Notes under the pieces: model-generated
Databases searched by the model: none
What the model was told of the DNA's origin: nothing
What the model saw: only the letters and a program-made list of their open reading frames with translations
Position numbers and translations under genes: made by a program
DNA from: Halobaculum litoreum
Lineage (GTDB): Archaea; Halobacteriota; Halobacteria; Halobacteriales; Haloferacaceae
Assembly: GCF_030127125.1 (NCBI RefSeq)
Contig: NZ_CP126156.1
Coordinates: 1,550,001 to 1,614,000, forward strand
Length of the DNA stretch: 64,000 nt
Direction of reading: 5' to 3'
Shown: positions 8,421 through 16,278 of the stretch, piece by piece
How positions within the stretch are numbered: the first letter of the stretch is position 1
How the letters are laid out: every line of letters begins with the position of its first letter

Positions 8421-9122
8421 ATGTCCACGTGGAAGCGCGACTTCGCGAGCGGCCTCGTCGTCGTCGCCCCCATTCTCGTCATCCTCTTCGTCGCGAACTG
8501 GCTGTACAGCGCGCTCGCCACCCTCCCGTTCGTCCCGCGGATCGGCCCGCCGGAGGGACAGACGCCGTCGATCCCGCCGAGTTCGCTGTTCGCCCCGGTC
8601 GCCGAGTACGTCGAGCCGCTGCTCCCGGCGCTGTACCGCTTCGCCGAGGTGTTCGTCGCGCTCGTCGTGTTCGTCCTCATCGTCTTCTCCGCGGGCTACC
8701 TGATGCGGACCACCTCCGGCCGGCTCGTCGAGGGGTTCCTCGACGACATGATCAACCGCGTGCCCGGGCTCCGGGTCATCTACAACGCCTCGAAGCTCGC
8801 CGTCGAGACCGCCCTCACAGGCACGGAGGACCTCCAGACCCCCGTGAAGCTGGAGCCGTGGGACGGGATGCGCATGACCGCGTTCAAGACCGGCCAGACC
8901 ACCTCGGACGGCCGCGAGGTCGTGTTCATGCCGACGGCGCCCAACATCACCACCGGGTTCGTGATGGAGGTCGAGCCGGCCGACCTCGACGAGACCGACG
9001 AGAAGGTCGAGGAGGCGCTCACCCGGATCCTCTCGGCCGGCTTCGGCGAGGGCGGCAACGGGGAGGCGCCCCCGGGACAGACGCCCGTCGACGAGATCGG
9101 GCGCACCCCGGGCGACGACTGA
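8421..9122 (+). CDS. DUF502 family membrane protein
   Basis: A 233-residue protein with two membrane helices (about residues 10-32 and 76-100) separated by a proline-rich loop. A conserved soluble region follows (GYLMRTTSGRLVEG, VPGLRVIYNASKLAVE), then a TAPNITTGFV-type segment near 178 that typifies DUF502. The tail is acidic and glycine-rich. Function is unknown across bacteria and archaea; in plants the related COV family affects vascular pattern and Golgi traffic, which does not transfer here. It is the second of four consecutive plus-strand genes with gaps of about 60-100 bases. Confidence 0.82.
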   Translation: MSTWKRDFASGLVVVAPILVILFVANWLYSALATLPFVPRIGPPEGQTPSIPPSSLFAPVAEYVEPLLPALYRFAEVFVALVVFVLIVFSAGYLMRTTSGRLVEGFLDDMINRVPGLRVIYNASKLAVETALTGTEDLQTPVKLEPWDGMRMTAFKTGQTTSDGREVVFMPTAPNITTGFVMEVEPADLDETDEKVEEALTRILSAGFGEGGNGEAPPGQTPVDEIGRTPGDD

Positions 9123-9183
9123 TCCGGGGGCGCCGCGACCGGGGAACCGAACCGTGAAGTGGGCCGGCGTCGCCCCCGAGCGT

Positions 9184-9639
9184 ATGAGCGACGACCCCAT
9201 CGACGCCGACCACGTCGAGCTGCTGCAGGCGTTCATCGAGAGCCACGGCTTCCTCTCGTGGCTCGACCTCACCGTCGAGGAGCTGGAGCGCGGCCGCATC
9301 GTCATGTCCGTCCCGTACCACGAGAAGCTCGTCAACCCCGGCTCGCCCGTCGGCTCCATCCACGGCGGCATCGCGGCGACGCTCGTCGACACGGCCTCGG
9401 GGTTCGCGCTCCGGTCGACGTTCGACGACCCGACGACCGGGTCGCTGGCGACGACGGACCTGAACGTCACGTACCTCCGCCCGGCGACGAACGACCTCCG
9501 CGTCGAGGCGGAGGTGCTCCGGGCGGGCGGGTCGATGGGGTACACCGACACGCTCGTCTCCAGCGTCGCCCCCGACGGCGAGGAGAAGGACGTCGCCGTC
9601 GGTCGCACCTCCTACCGGCTGTTCCACGACGCCGAGTAG
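9184..9639 (+). CDS. PaaI-type hotdog thioesterase
   Basis: A 151-residue single hotdog domain. It has the PaaI/YdiI signature NPGSPVGSIHGGIAATLVDT around residues 43-62, where HGG and the Asp/Thr of the following helix shape the acyl-CoA thioesterase site. LNVTYLRPATN near residue 97 is also typical. The likely reaction is hydrolysis of acyl- or aryl-CoA; the substrate cannot be told. I chose the ATG at 9184 (MSDDPIDADH) because the upstream extension overlaps non-conserved sequence. Confidence 0.85.
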   Translation: MSDDPIDADHVELLQAFIESHGFLSWLDLTVEELERGRIVMSVPYHEKLVNPGSPVGSIHGGIAATLVDTASGFALRSTFDDPTTGSLATTDLNVTYLRPATNDLRVEAEVLRAGGSMGYTDTLVSSVAPDGEEKDVAVGRTSYRLFHDAE

Positions 9640-9704
9640 CCGCCGGGCGCGGGCGTCGCCGAGCGAACTGTTATCCGCCGGCCGCGCGAACTCCGGCCGA
9701 ACCG

Positions 9705-10985
9705 ATGCACCGCGACGAGCCAGTCGAGTACGAGCCGGTGAGCGTCAAGGCCGTGTTGGCCGAGATGAAGGACACCGCCGAACTCCTCATCGACCTCTCC
9801 TTCTCCGCGGTGCTGCACGGCAACCCCGACCTCGCGGCCGAGGTGCTGGCGCTGGAGTCGCGGATGGACGTGCTCCAGTTGCAGGCGCGCATGAGCGTGA
9901 TGATGGCCGCCCGGTCGCCCGAGGACGTGGAGGAACTGGCGCCCGTGTTGGGGATGGTCGGCGCCGCCGAGAAGATCAGCGACGCCGCCGGCGACATCGC
10001 CAAGATCGTGTTGGAGGACGTCGGCCTCCCGGACGCGATGCGGGCGGCGCTGCCGGAGGCCGTCGAGACGCTCGTGCGCGTCCCGGTCGTCGACGACTCC
10101 GGCTACGCCGGCCGGACGCTCGGCGGGATCAACATGGAGACCGACACCGGCGTGCGCGTCATCGCCGTCCGGCGCGACCAGGCGACCGGCAAGGCGCGGT
10201 GGATCACCAACCCCGACCGGGAGACGGAACTGCGCGCGGGAGACACCCTGTTCCTCCGCGGGTTCGAGGAGGGGCTCCGGGAGGTGTACGAGGCCGCCGT
10301 CGGCGAGGCGTACGAGCCGCCCGCCGCGCCCGACCCCGCGGACGCGGACCTCGAGCGCGCCGTCGACTCGATCGTGTTGATGAAGAACATGAGCGAACTC
10401 GCGGTCGATCTGGCGTACGGCGCCGTGCTGTTCGACAGCCGCGGCGTCGCCGAGGAGGTGGCCGAGTTGGAGGCGGAGGTGGACGCCCTCAAGTCGCGCT
10501 TCGAGGCGTGGACGCTCCGCGCGGCCGCCCGCGTCGACGACCCGGTGAGCCTCCGCGGGCTGGTCCACCTCGCGTCGGCGACGGAGGTGATCAGCGACGC
10601 CGCCCTCGAGATCGGCGAGGGCGTGCTCAGGGGGCTCGACACCCACCCCGTCGTCGCCGAGGCCGTCGAGGAGTCCGACGAGGTGATCGTCAGGCTCGTC
10701 GTCGCCCCCGACGGCGACCTCGCCGGGGCGACGCTCGGCGACCGCGAGGTGAAGACGGCGACGGGGATGCGCGTCATCGCGATCCGTCGCGGCGGCGACG
10801 GGGACCGTCCTGCCGGCGGCGACGGCGACGGCGGGGACGAGGACGGCGACGGCGAGTGGGTCGTCTCGCCGCGCGCGGACACCCGGCTCCGCCCGGGCGA
10901 CGTGCTCGTCGCGAAGGGGACCCGCGCCGGCGCCGAGCGGCTCTCGGCGCTCGCCGGCGCGGCCGAACCGTTCGACCGGGAGTGA
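9705..10985 (+). CDS. Duplicated PhoU-like/RCK-C (TrkA-C) domain protein
   Basis: A 426-residue protein made of two copies of the same unit. Each is a PhoU-like helical hairpin (residues about 10-125 and 225-330) followed by a TrkA-C/RCK-C beta domain (about 130-205 and 335-415). The two RCK-C copies align well: TLGGINMETDTGVRVIAVRR in the first and TLGDREVKTATGMRVIAIRR in the second. Both are followed by a variable loop and a LRAGD/LRPGD turn. RCK-C domains bind ligands that gate K+ channels and transporters. Because there is no membrane segment, this is likely a cytoplasmic regulatory subunit of an unlinked potassium transporter. A Gly/Asp-rich insert of about 20 residues interrupts the second RCK-C domain. 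Confidence 0.82.
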   Translation: MHRDEPVEYEPVSVKAVLAEMKDTAELLIDLSFSAVLHGNPDLAAEVLALESRMDVLQLQARMSVMMAARSPEDVEELAPVLGMVGAAEKISDAAGDIAKIVLEDVGLPDAMRAALPEAVETLVRVPVVDDSGYAGRTLGGINMETDTGVRVIAVRRDQATGKARWITNPDRETELRAGDTLFLRGFEEGLREVYEAAVGEAYEPPAAPDPADADLERAVDSIVLMKNMSELAVDLAYGAVLFDSRGVAEEVAELEAEVDALKSRFEAWTLRAAARVDDPVSLRGLVHLASATEVISDAALEIGEGVLRGLDTHPVVAEAVEESDEVIVRLVVAPDGDLAGATLGDREVKTATGMRVIAIRRGGDGDRPAGGDGDGGDEDGDGEWVVSPRADTRLRPGDVLVAKGTRAGAERLSALAGAAEPFDRE

Positions 10986-11010
10986 CCGCGGCGACGGGGG
11001 CGTCCCGGCG

Positions 11011-11397
11011 TCACCCCGGCGGCTCGCGGTCGGCCGGCTCCTCGATGACGGCGCCGCAGGTGGGGCACGCCCCCGGTTGCGGCGACCGGAGCGTCGCGCA
11101 CGCGTCACACAGCACCAGCCGCCGTCGCGTCCCCGGGTCGCCCCAGTCGGCGTCCGCGCCGTCGTCGGCGACGCCGTGACGCCCCGACGACAGCGCCGCG
11201 CCGGGGTCGAAGCGCGTCCCCCCGAACCCTCCGGTCGCCCCCTCCTCGGCGGCCAGCCGCATCGTGTGCTCCACGAGGACGTCGTTGCGGAGGCTGTCGA
11301 GGAGTCTGAGGAGCCCGAGGAACGCGAGCGTCGGCACGAGGCACAACACGCCCGTCAGGATCAGTCTGACGAGCGGTTCGGCCGCGATATCGGCCAT
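11011..11397 (-). CDS. Membrane protein with C-terminal zinc ribbon
   Basis: A 128-residue protein. One hydrophobic helix (about residues 8-30) comes first, then a linker, then a C-terminal zinc ribbon with C-x2-C near residue 98 (LCDACATL) and C-x2-C near 110 (CPTCGAVI). It resembles small haloarchaeal membrane-tethered zinc-ribbon proteins of unknown role. It converges with the PhoU/RCK gene and has its own unit. Confidence 0.65.
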   Translation of the reverse strand: MADIAAEPLVRLILTGVLCLVPTLAFLGLLRLLDSLRNDVLVEHTMRLAAEEGATGGFGGTRFDPGAALSSGRHGVADDGADADWGDPGTRRRLVLCDACATLRSPQPGACPTCGAVIEEPADREPPG

Positions 11398-11498
11398 CGA
11401 TAGCGTTCACGGGCTCCACGGACTTCGAGGTTCCGCCGCCGGCCGGCCGGCGGCGGACGACCCTCGCCCGGGGTCGAGCGAGCGTCCCGCGGCGGGCC

Positions 11499-11846
11499 TC
11501 ACTCCGTCGACGCGCGCACCGCCCGGACCGCGGAGACGACGGTGAGCACCGAGGCGACCAACAGGGTCGTAGCCGACGCGAGGACGACCGCCAACAGCAG
11601 GAAGAAGCCGTCCGCGCCCAACACCGGGTACGTTCGCGTCCCGCCGACCGGGCCCAGCAGTTCCAGCGCCCTGACGAGGTACACGATCGCGGCCAGCGCG
11701 ACGCCGACCGCCACGCCGACGAGGACGTTGCGCTTCACCGAGAGGGTGTCGAGCAGGCCGGCCATCGGCGGCCGGTCGGGACGAGCCTCGGCGGGGTCCG
11801 CGGGGCCGCCGTCCCGGCCGTCGGCGTCGAGACGTTCCTCGCTCAC
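11499..11846 (-). CDS. Small two-helix membrane protein, haloarchaeal hypothetical
   Basis: A GTG start at 11846 gives 115 residues (first residues SEERLDADG after the initiator). It has an acidic, proline-rich head of about 28 residues and two membrane helices (about 43-62 and 79-103). No catalytic motif is visible. I do not recognise the family with certainty. It is divergent from the receiver-like gene at 11962. Confidence 0.55.
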   Translation of the reverse strand: MSEERLDADGRDGGPADPAEARPDRPPMAGLLDTLSVKRNVLVGVAVGVALAAIVYLVRALELLGPVGGTRTYPVLGADGFFLLLAVVLASATTLLVASVLTVVSAVRAVRASTE

Positions 11847-11961
11847 GACCCCCGGTTGGTGCCGACGAGTCAAAGCCCCGTCGCCCCGGTTCCGCCGCCG
11901 CGACGGACGTACAATGCGTCTATGTTAAATACACCCGACGCGCCCGGACGTATCGAGAGGT

Positions 11962-12396
11962 ATGTCAGCAGATACCACGGTAGAGGAGGGGGAACGGGGC
12001 GCGGCGGGCGCCGCGCCCGAACGGGTGCGGGTGCTCCACGTCGAGCGCGACGTCGGGGTGGGCGCGCTGACCGAGCAGTACGTGGAGGCGGCGTACCCGT
12101 CGGTCGAGGTGACACACGTCCGCGGCACCGGGTACGGCGGCGAGGTCGCGGCCGCGGTCGCGGAGGGCGTCGACTGCGTGGTCACGGACCACCGCCCGCC
12201 GCTCACGGACGCCGGCGTCGTGGCGGGGACCGTCGCGGCCGTCGACGAGACGGTGCCCGTGGTGGTGTTCTCCGCCGCGCCGGACGAACGGATCGAGGGG
12301 GCGGCCGCCGTGCTCCGCAAGCGGTCCGGACTCGACGGCCTCGACGCGCTCGTCGGGACGGTGGTCGGACTCGCGGCGGACGGCGACGGGGAGTGA
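11962..12396 (+). CDS. Stand-alone response-regulator receiver-like protein
   Basis: A 144-residue single domain with receiver-like beta-alpha pattern. It starts the fold with VRVLHVERD (acidic pocket at about residues 25-28). A central strand DCVVTDHRPPL follows, with its Asp near residue 75 in the phospho-acceptor place, then VVVFSAAP near 97 with the conserved Ser. The later strand carries Lys in VLRKRSG, close to but not exactly in the usual K-P context. No output domain is present, so it may act as a sink or by protein contact. A TATA-like ATGTTAAATA lies at 11922-11931. No histidine kinase gene is in the window. Confidence 0.62.
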   Translation: MSADTTVEEGERGAAGAAPERVRVLHVERDVGVGALTEQYVEAAYPSVEVTHVRGTGYGGEVAAAVAEGVDCVVTDHRPPLTDAGVVAGTVAAVDETVPVVVFSAAPDERIEGAAAVLRKRSGLDGLDALVGTVVGLAADGDGE

Positions 12397-12449
12397 GCGC
12401 GCCTGTGGTCCGCGCGCGGGCTCTCGGATAGCCCGAGCCGTGGCGCGCC

Positions 12450-13787
12450 CTACCGGGAGCCGCCCGGCGCGTACGCGGCGAACTCCCGGCCGCGCGCGGC
12501 GAAGTACGCGACCCCGACCAGCCCGACGGCCGTCGCCAGCCCGAACGCGAGCGTCGGGTCGCGGGCGTACAGCCACCCGCCCGCGAGCGCGCTCGGGACG
12601 GTGACGACGTTGCGGACGAGGTAGTACGTCCCCGTCACCCGCCCGCCGGCGTCCGCCTCGGCCGGGCCGACGATGAGTGCCTTGTGCGCGGGGAGCCCCG
12701 CGAACCGCAGCCCGGAGAACGCGAACAGCGCCGCGTACGCCGCGGGGTCCGCGGGCGCGACGATCAGGAGGACGGGGAACAGCGCGTAGACCGCGAAGCC
12801 GAGGCCGACGACGGGCTTCAGCCCGACCCGTCGCGCGAGGCGCGCGACCGGGAGCATCGTGACCAGCGCCACCGCCATCTCCACGCCGAGGAGGACGCCG
12901 AAGTACGCCGCCGGCGACAGCGCGCCGACGACCGGCAGCGTCGCGCCGACGCCGCGCTCGACCACGACGATCACGAAGAACACGTACACCATCCCGTTGG
13001 CGAACCGGACGAGCGTGTCGGCGACCAACAGCGGACGGAGCGTGTCGGGCAGCGACCGGAGGTCCGACACCGCCGTCGCGACGCCGTCGAACGACTTCCC
13101 CAGCGAGTCGTTGGCGGCGTCGTACAGGCGGTACTGCGCGACGGTGCCGACGGCGCCCGCCACCGCCGCCCCCAGGAGGATCAGCCGGAACCCCGCCGCG
13201 AACGCGTACGCCGAGAGGACGCCGGCGGCGACCAGCGGCCCGAGCAGGAACGCCGTCCGTCGGAACGTCTCCGTCGCGGCGAAGCCGGAGGCGAGCCGGT
13301 CGGGCGGGACGGACTGTTTCAAGACGGCGAACGTGGCCCCGAGGCCCAGCGACTTCCACGCCTGCGACAGGAACAGCCCGCAGAACACGAGCACGACCGC
13401 CAGGTTCGTCGGCCCGACCGCCACGTCGCGGACGGGGTCGGCGGCCCACCACACGAGGAAGCCGAGCGTCGAGGCCAGCCCGAACAGCGTGAGCGACGTG
13501 CGCGAACCGAGCCGGTCCGACAGCGCGCCCCCGGGGTACGGGAACACCGCCGAGATCAGGTTGCCGACGCTCCCGAACAGGCCGATCGCGAGGCTGGAGG
13601 CGCCGAGCACGCTGAGGTACTCCGGGAGGTAGCGGCCGGTCGCCTGGAAGCCGAGGCTGAACGCGAACATCGCCGCCGAGAGCACCAACACGTCGCCCGG
13701 GAGCGCGACGACCTGTCGGAACGCGTCGAACGGGTCCGGTTCGCCGCCCCCGGTCGGTCCTCCCTCCGTCGCGTCGGCGTCGGCCAT
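12450..13787 (-). CDS. Major facilitator superfamily transporter
   Basis: A 445-residue, 12-helix membrane protein. The MFS loop 2-3 motif is visible as GGALSDRLGSRTSL (about residues 84-98), and a weaker copy, ARLARRVGLKP, in the second half (about 305-315). The family exports or imports small solutes; no substrate can be assigned. I chose the ATG at 13787 (MADADATEGG), which gives a cytoplasmic acidic lead of about 25 residues before helix 1. The longer open frame upstream overlaps the divergent gene's promoter. Confidence 0.82.
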   Translation of the reverse strand: MADADATEGGPTGGGEPDPFDAFRQVVALPGDVLVLSAAMFAFSLGFQATGRYLPEYLSVLGASSLAIGLFGSVGNLISAVFPYPGGALSDRLGSRTSLTLFGLASTLGFLVWWAADPVRDVAVGPTNLAVVLVFCGLFLSQAWKSLGLGATFAVLKQSVPPDRLASGFAATETFRRTAFLLGPLVAAGVLSAYAFAAGFRLILLGAAVAGAVGTVAQYRLYDAANDSLGKSFDGVATAVSDLRSLPDTLRPLLVADTLVRFANGMVYVFFVIVVVERGVGATLPVVGALSPAAYFGVLLGVEMAVALVTMLPVARLARRVGLKPVVGLGFAVYALFPVLLIVAPADPAAYAALFAFSGLRFAGLPAHKALIVGPAEADAGGRVTGTYYLVRNVVTVPSALAGGWLYARDPTLAFGLATAVGLVGVAYFAARGREFAAYAPGGSR

Positions 13788-13965
13788 CGTCCGCCGGTGC
13801 GGATGGCTGCGGCAAAACGGTGTCGTCGGCCGGTTCGGGAGCGCTCCGGAGCGGTCCCGAGCCGATCGCGGAGGCGTCGGCGCCGCGTCGAGGCGACCCC
13901 GGGCGGCGGCGCGGCGGCCCGTACAAACCTGAATTACTTTACGCGGCCCCGCGGATGACCCTCCT

Positions 13966-15312
13966 ATGGGACTGTTCGACCGGCTGCGTGGGGACGACGA
14001 TCCCCGCGTCGCCTTCGTCGGCATCGACGGGGTGCCACACTCGCTGCTGGAGGACCACCCGGACCGGTTCCCGAACTTCGCCGCCCTCGCCGAGGAGGGG
14101 TCCGCCGGCGCCATCGACTCCATCGTACCGCCGGAGTCGTCCGCCTGCTGGCCCGCCCTCACGACCGGGGTCAACCCCGGCGAGACGGGCGTGTACGGGT
14201 TCCAGGACCGTGAGGTGGGGAGCTACGACACGTACGTCCCGATGGGACGGGACGTGCAGGCGACCCGCCTGTGGGACCGCGTCGCCGAGAACGGGCGCGA
14301 CGCGACGGTGCTGAACGTCCCCGTGACGTTCCCGCCGCAGCGCAACGTCCAGCGGATGGTGTCGGGGTTCCTCTCGCCGGGCGTCGACAAGGCCGCCCAG
14401 CCCGACGACCTGCGCGAGTACCTCGAGTCCATCGGCTACCGGATCGACACGAACGCCAAGCTCGGGCACAAGGACGACAAGTCGGAGTTCCTCGACGTCT
14501 GCCACGAGACCATCGACAAGCGGATGGAGGCGTTCGAACACTACATCGAACAGGACGACTGGGACCTGTTCTTCGGCGTGTTCATGACGACCGACCGCGT
14601 GAACCACTTCCTGTTCGAGGACTACGCCCGCGACGGCGAGTACTACGAGGAGTTCATGACCTTCTACGAGAAGGTCGACGACTACGTGGGCCGGATCCGC
14701 GAGATGCTCCCCGAGGACGTGACGCTCGTCGTCGCCTCCGACCACGGCTTCACCGTCCAGGACTGGGAGGTCGACATCAACCAGTGGCTGCAGGACGAGG
14801 GGTGGCTCACCTTCGAGGACGACGACCACGAGGAGCTCGCCGACATCGCCGACGACGCGCGGGCGTACTCGCTCATCCCCGGCCGTCTGTACCTCAACCT
14901 CGAGGGGCGCGAGCCCCGCGGCTCGGTGCCGCAGTCGGCGTACGAGGAGGTGCGCGACGAGCTGAAGGCGGCCATCGAGTCGCTGGAGGGGCCCGACGGC
15001 ACGCCCGTCGCCAAGCGCGTCGTCGAGAAGGAGGAGGCGTTCCGCGGCGACCACGACACCATCGCGCCCGACCTCGTGATCATCCCGACGCACGGCTACG
15101 ACCTGAAGGCGAAGTTCAAGCCGCACGACGACGGCGTGTTCTCGACGGGGCCGCGCAACGGGATGCACTCGTTCGAGAACGCGACCCTGTTCGTCGACGA
15201 CCCCGACGCGAACATCGTCGACGCCGACCTGCTCGACATCGCGCCCACCATCCTCGACCTGCTCGACCTCGAGTACGCGCGCGCCGACTTCGACGGCGGC
15301 TGTCTCGTCTGA
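13966..15312 (+). CDS. Alkaline phosphatase-superfamily phosphodiesterase/nucleotide pyrophosphatase
   Basis: A 448-residue soluble enzyme of the type I phosphodiesterase/AlkP fold. Metal and nucleophile motifs: VGIDGVPHSLLED near residue 18 (first metal Asp), a Ser/Thr-rich nucleophile region ESSACWPALTTG near 52, VASDHGF near 254 (Asp-His metal pair) and NGMHSFEN near 395 (late His). The likely reaction is two-metal hydrolysis of a phosphodiester or phosphomonoester. Relatives in haloarchaea sit in surface-glycan regions, but none is seen here. An AT-rich TGAATTACTTTACG about 30 bases upstream is a good promoter candidate. Confidence 0.85.
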   Translation: MGLFDRLRGDDDPRVAFVGIDGVPHSLLEDHPDRFPNFAALAEEGSAGAIDSIVPPESSACWPALTTGVNPGETGVYGFQDREVGSYDTYVPMGRDVQATRLWDRVAENGRDATVLNVPVTFPPQRNVQRMVSGFLSPGVDKAAQPDDLREYLESIGYRIDTNAKLGHKDDKSEFLDVCHETIDKRMEAFEHYIEQDDWDLFFGVFMTTDRVNHFLFEDYARDGEYYEEFMTFYEKVDDYVGRIREMLPEDVTLVVASDHGFTVQDWEVDINQWLQDEGWLTFEDDDHEELADIADDARAYSLIPGRLYLNLEGREPRGSVPQSAYEEVRDELKAAIESLEGPDGTPVAKRVVEKEEAFRGDHDTIAPDLVIIPTHGYDLKAKFKPHDDGVFSTGPRNGMHSFENATLFVDDPDANIVDADLLDIAPTILDLLDLEYARADFDGGCLV

Positions 15313-15346
15313 GCGCGCGGCCGGTCGCGGACGCGGTAGCGACCGC

Positions 15347-15973
15347 CTACCCGAAGTTCTCCACTTTCGCCTCGCCCCCGTAGCCGGCGGCGTCCAGCGC
15401 CGCGACCGCCGCGTCGACGAAGTCGGCGAAGCCGTACACGAACGCCTGCTCGCCGTCGGCGCCCGTGACCGCCTCCGCGACCGCCGCGTCGGCGTCGCCG
15501 TCCGTGACGACGACGCTCGCGCCGCGCTCGCGGAGCGCGTCGAGCCGTTCCGTGTGGGCCGGCTCGTCGTCGCGGTAGACGACCGCGGCCTCGTTGCCCG
15601 CGGCGAGCGCCGCCTCCGCGATGGCGACGGCGGGGCCGACGCCGGGGCCGCCCGCGAGGACGACCGCGCGGGCCTCGCCCTCGTAGTAGTCGTCGCCGAA
15701 CGGGCCGCTCATCTCGATCTCGTCGCCCGCCGTCAGGTCCGCGAGGTACTGCGAGAACTCGCCGCCGTCGAGCCCGACGGTCGTCTCGTAGCTCCCGTCG
15801 GTGTCGGGCGAGGAGACGGTGTAGAAGCGCGACTCCTCCTCGCCGCCGACCGTGGCGGTGAGGCGCACGAACTGTCCGGGCTTGGCGTCGAAGCCGTCCG
15901 GGGAGTCGAGCGTCACCGCGACCGTGTCCGGGCCGACCACCGCGACCGACCGCACCGCGACTGTTGCGTCCAT
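15347..15973 (-). CDS. FAD/NAD(P)H oxidoreductase, ferredoxin reductase-like
   Basis: A 208-residue two-domain protein. An N-terminal FAD-binding beta barrel has RFYTVSSPDTDG near residue 52 (the R-x-Y-S/T FAD motif). A C-terminal NAD(P)-binding half has VVLAGGPGVGPAVAIAEAAL near 108. No 2Fe-2S domain is present, so it resembles stand-alone flavin/ferredoxin reductases of the FNR family. It could pass electrons between NAD(P)H and ferredoxin. The korAB genes that make reduced ferredoxin start just across the divergent intergenic region, so a shared ferredoxin pool is a fair but unproved link. Confidence 0.8.
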   Translation of the reverse strand: MDATVAVRSVAVVGPDTVAVTLDSPDGFDAKPGQFVRLTATVGGEEESRFYTVSSPDTDGSYETTVGLDGGEFSQYLADLTAGDEIEMSGPFGDDYYEGEARAVVLAGGPGVGPAVAIAEAALAAGNEAAVVYRDDEPAHTERLDALRERGASVVVTDGDADAAVAEAVTGADGEQAFVYGFADFVDAAVAALDAAGYGGEAKVENFG

Positions 15974-16278
15974 GGGCGTCCGTACCCGGCCGGGGTACCC
16001 GAAGCTGTCGCTTCCGGGGCACGCGAGCGCCGACCGACGTCGCCAGTCGAAGTCGCCACGGACGCGTGGCGGACGGCGTTCGTCGCCCCCGGCGGCCGGG
16101 CGCTTCGCCGCCCGAGGATCCGCCCCAGAACCGATCGTTCGTACGGTTCGAACGCGTGTTCCGACCGTTCGGTTCACGCAGTTTCGGATCGGAGTTCGTT
16201 CGTCCGTCGATCGGCCGGAACCGCCGCATCCCCCCTTTCAGAAGGCTTTTCCACCGACCGTGGGAAGGGGTGACCAGT
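15974..16278. other. Divergent intergenic region, no gene seen
   Basis: This stretch of about 305 bases separates the flavin reductase-like gene from korA. It holds no convincing small ORF or RNA gene. A weak TATA-like CTTTTC at about 16245 precedes korA. A purine-rich GGGGTGA at 16266-16272, 6 bases before the korA ATG, is a usable ribosome binding site. The middle is rich in repeated CGTTCG/GTTCG words of unknown meaning. Confidence 0.5.
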
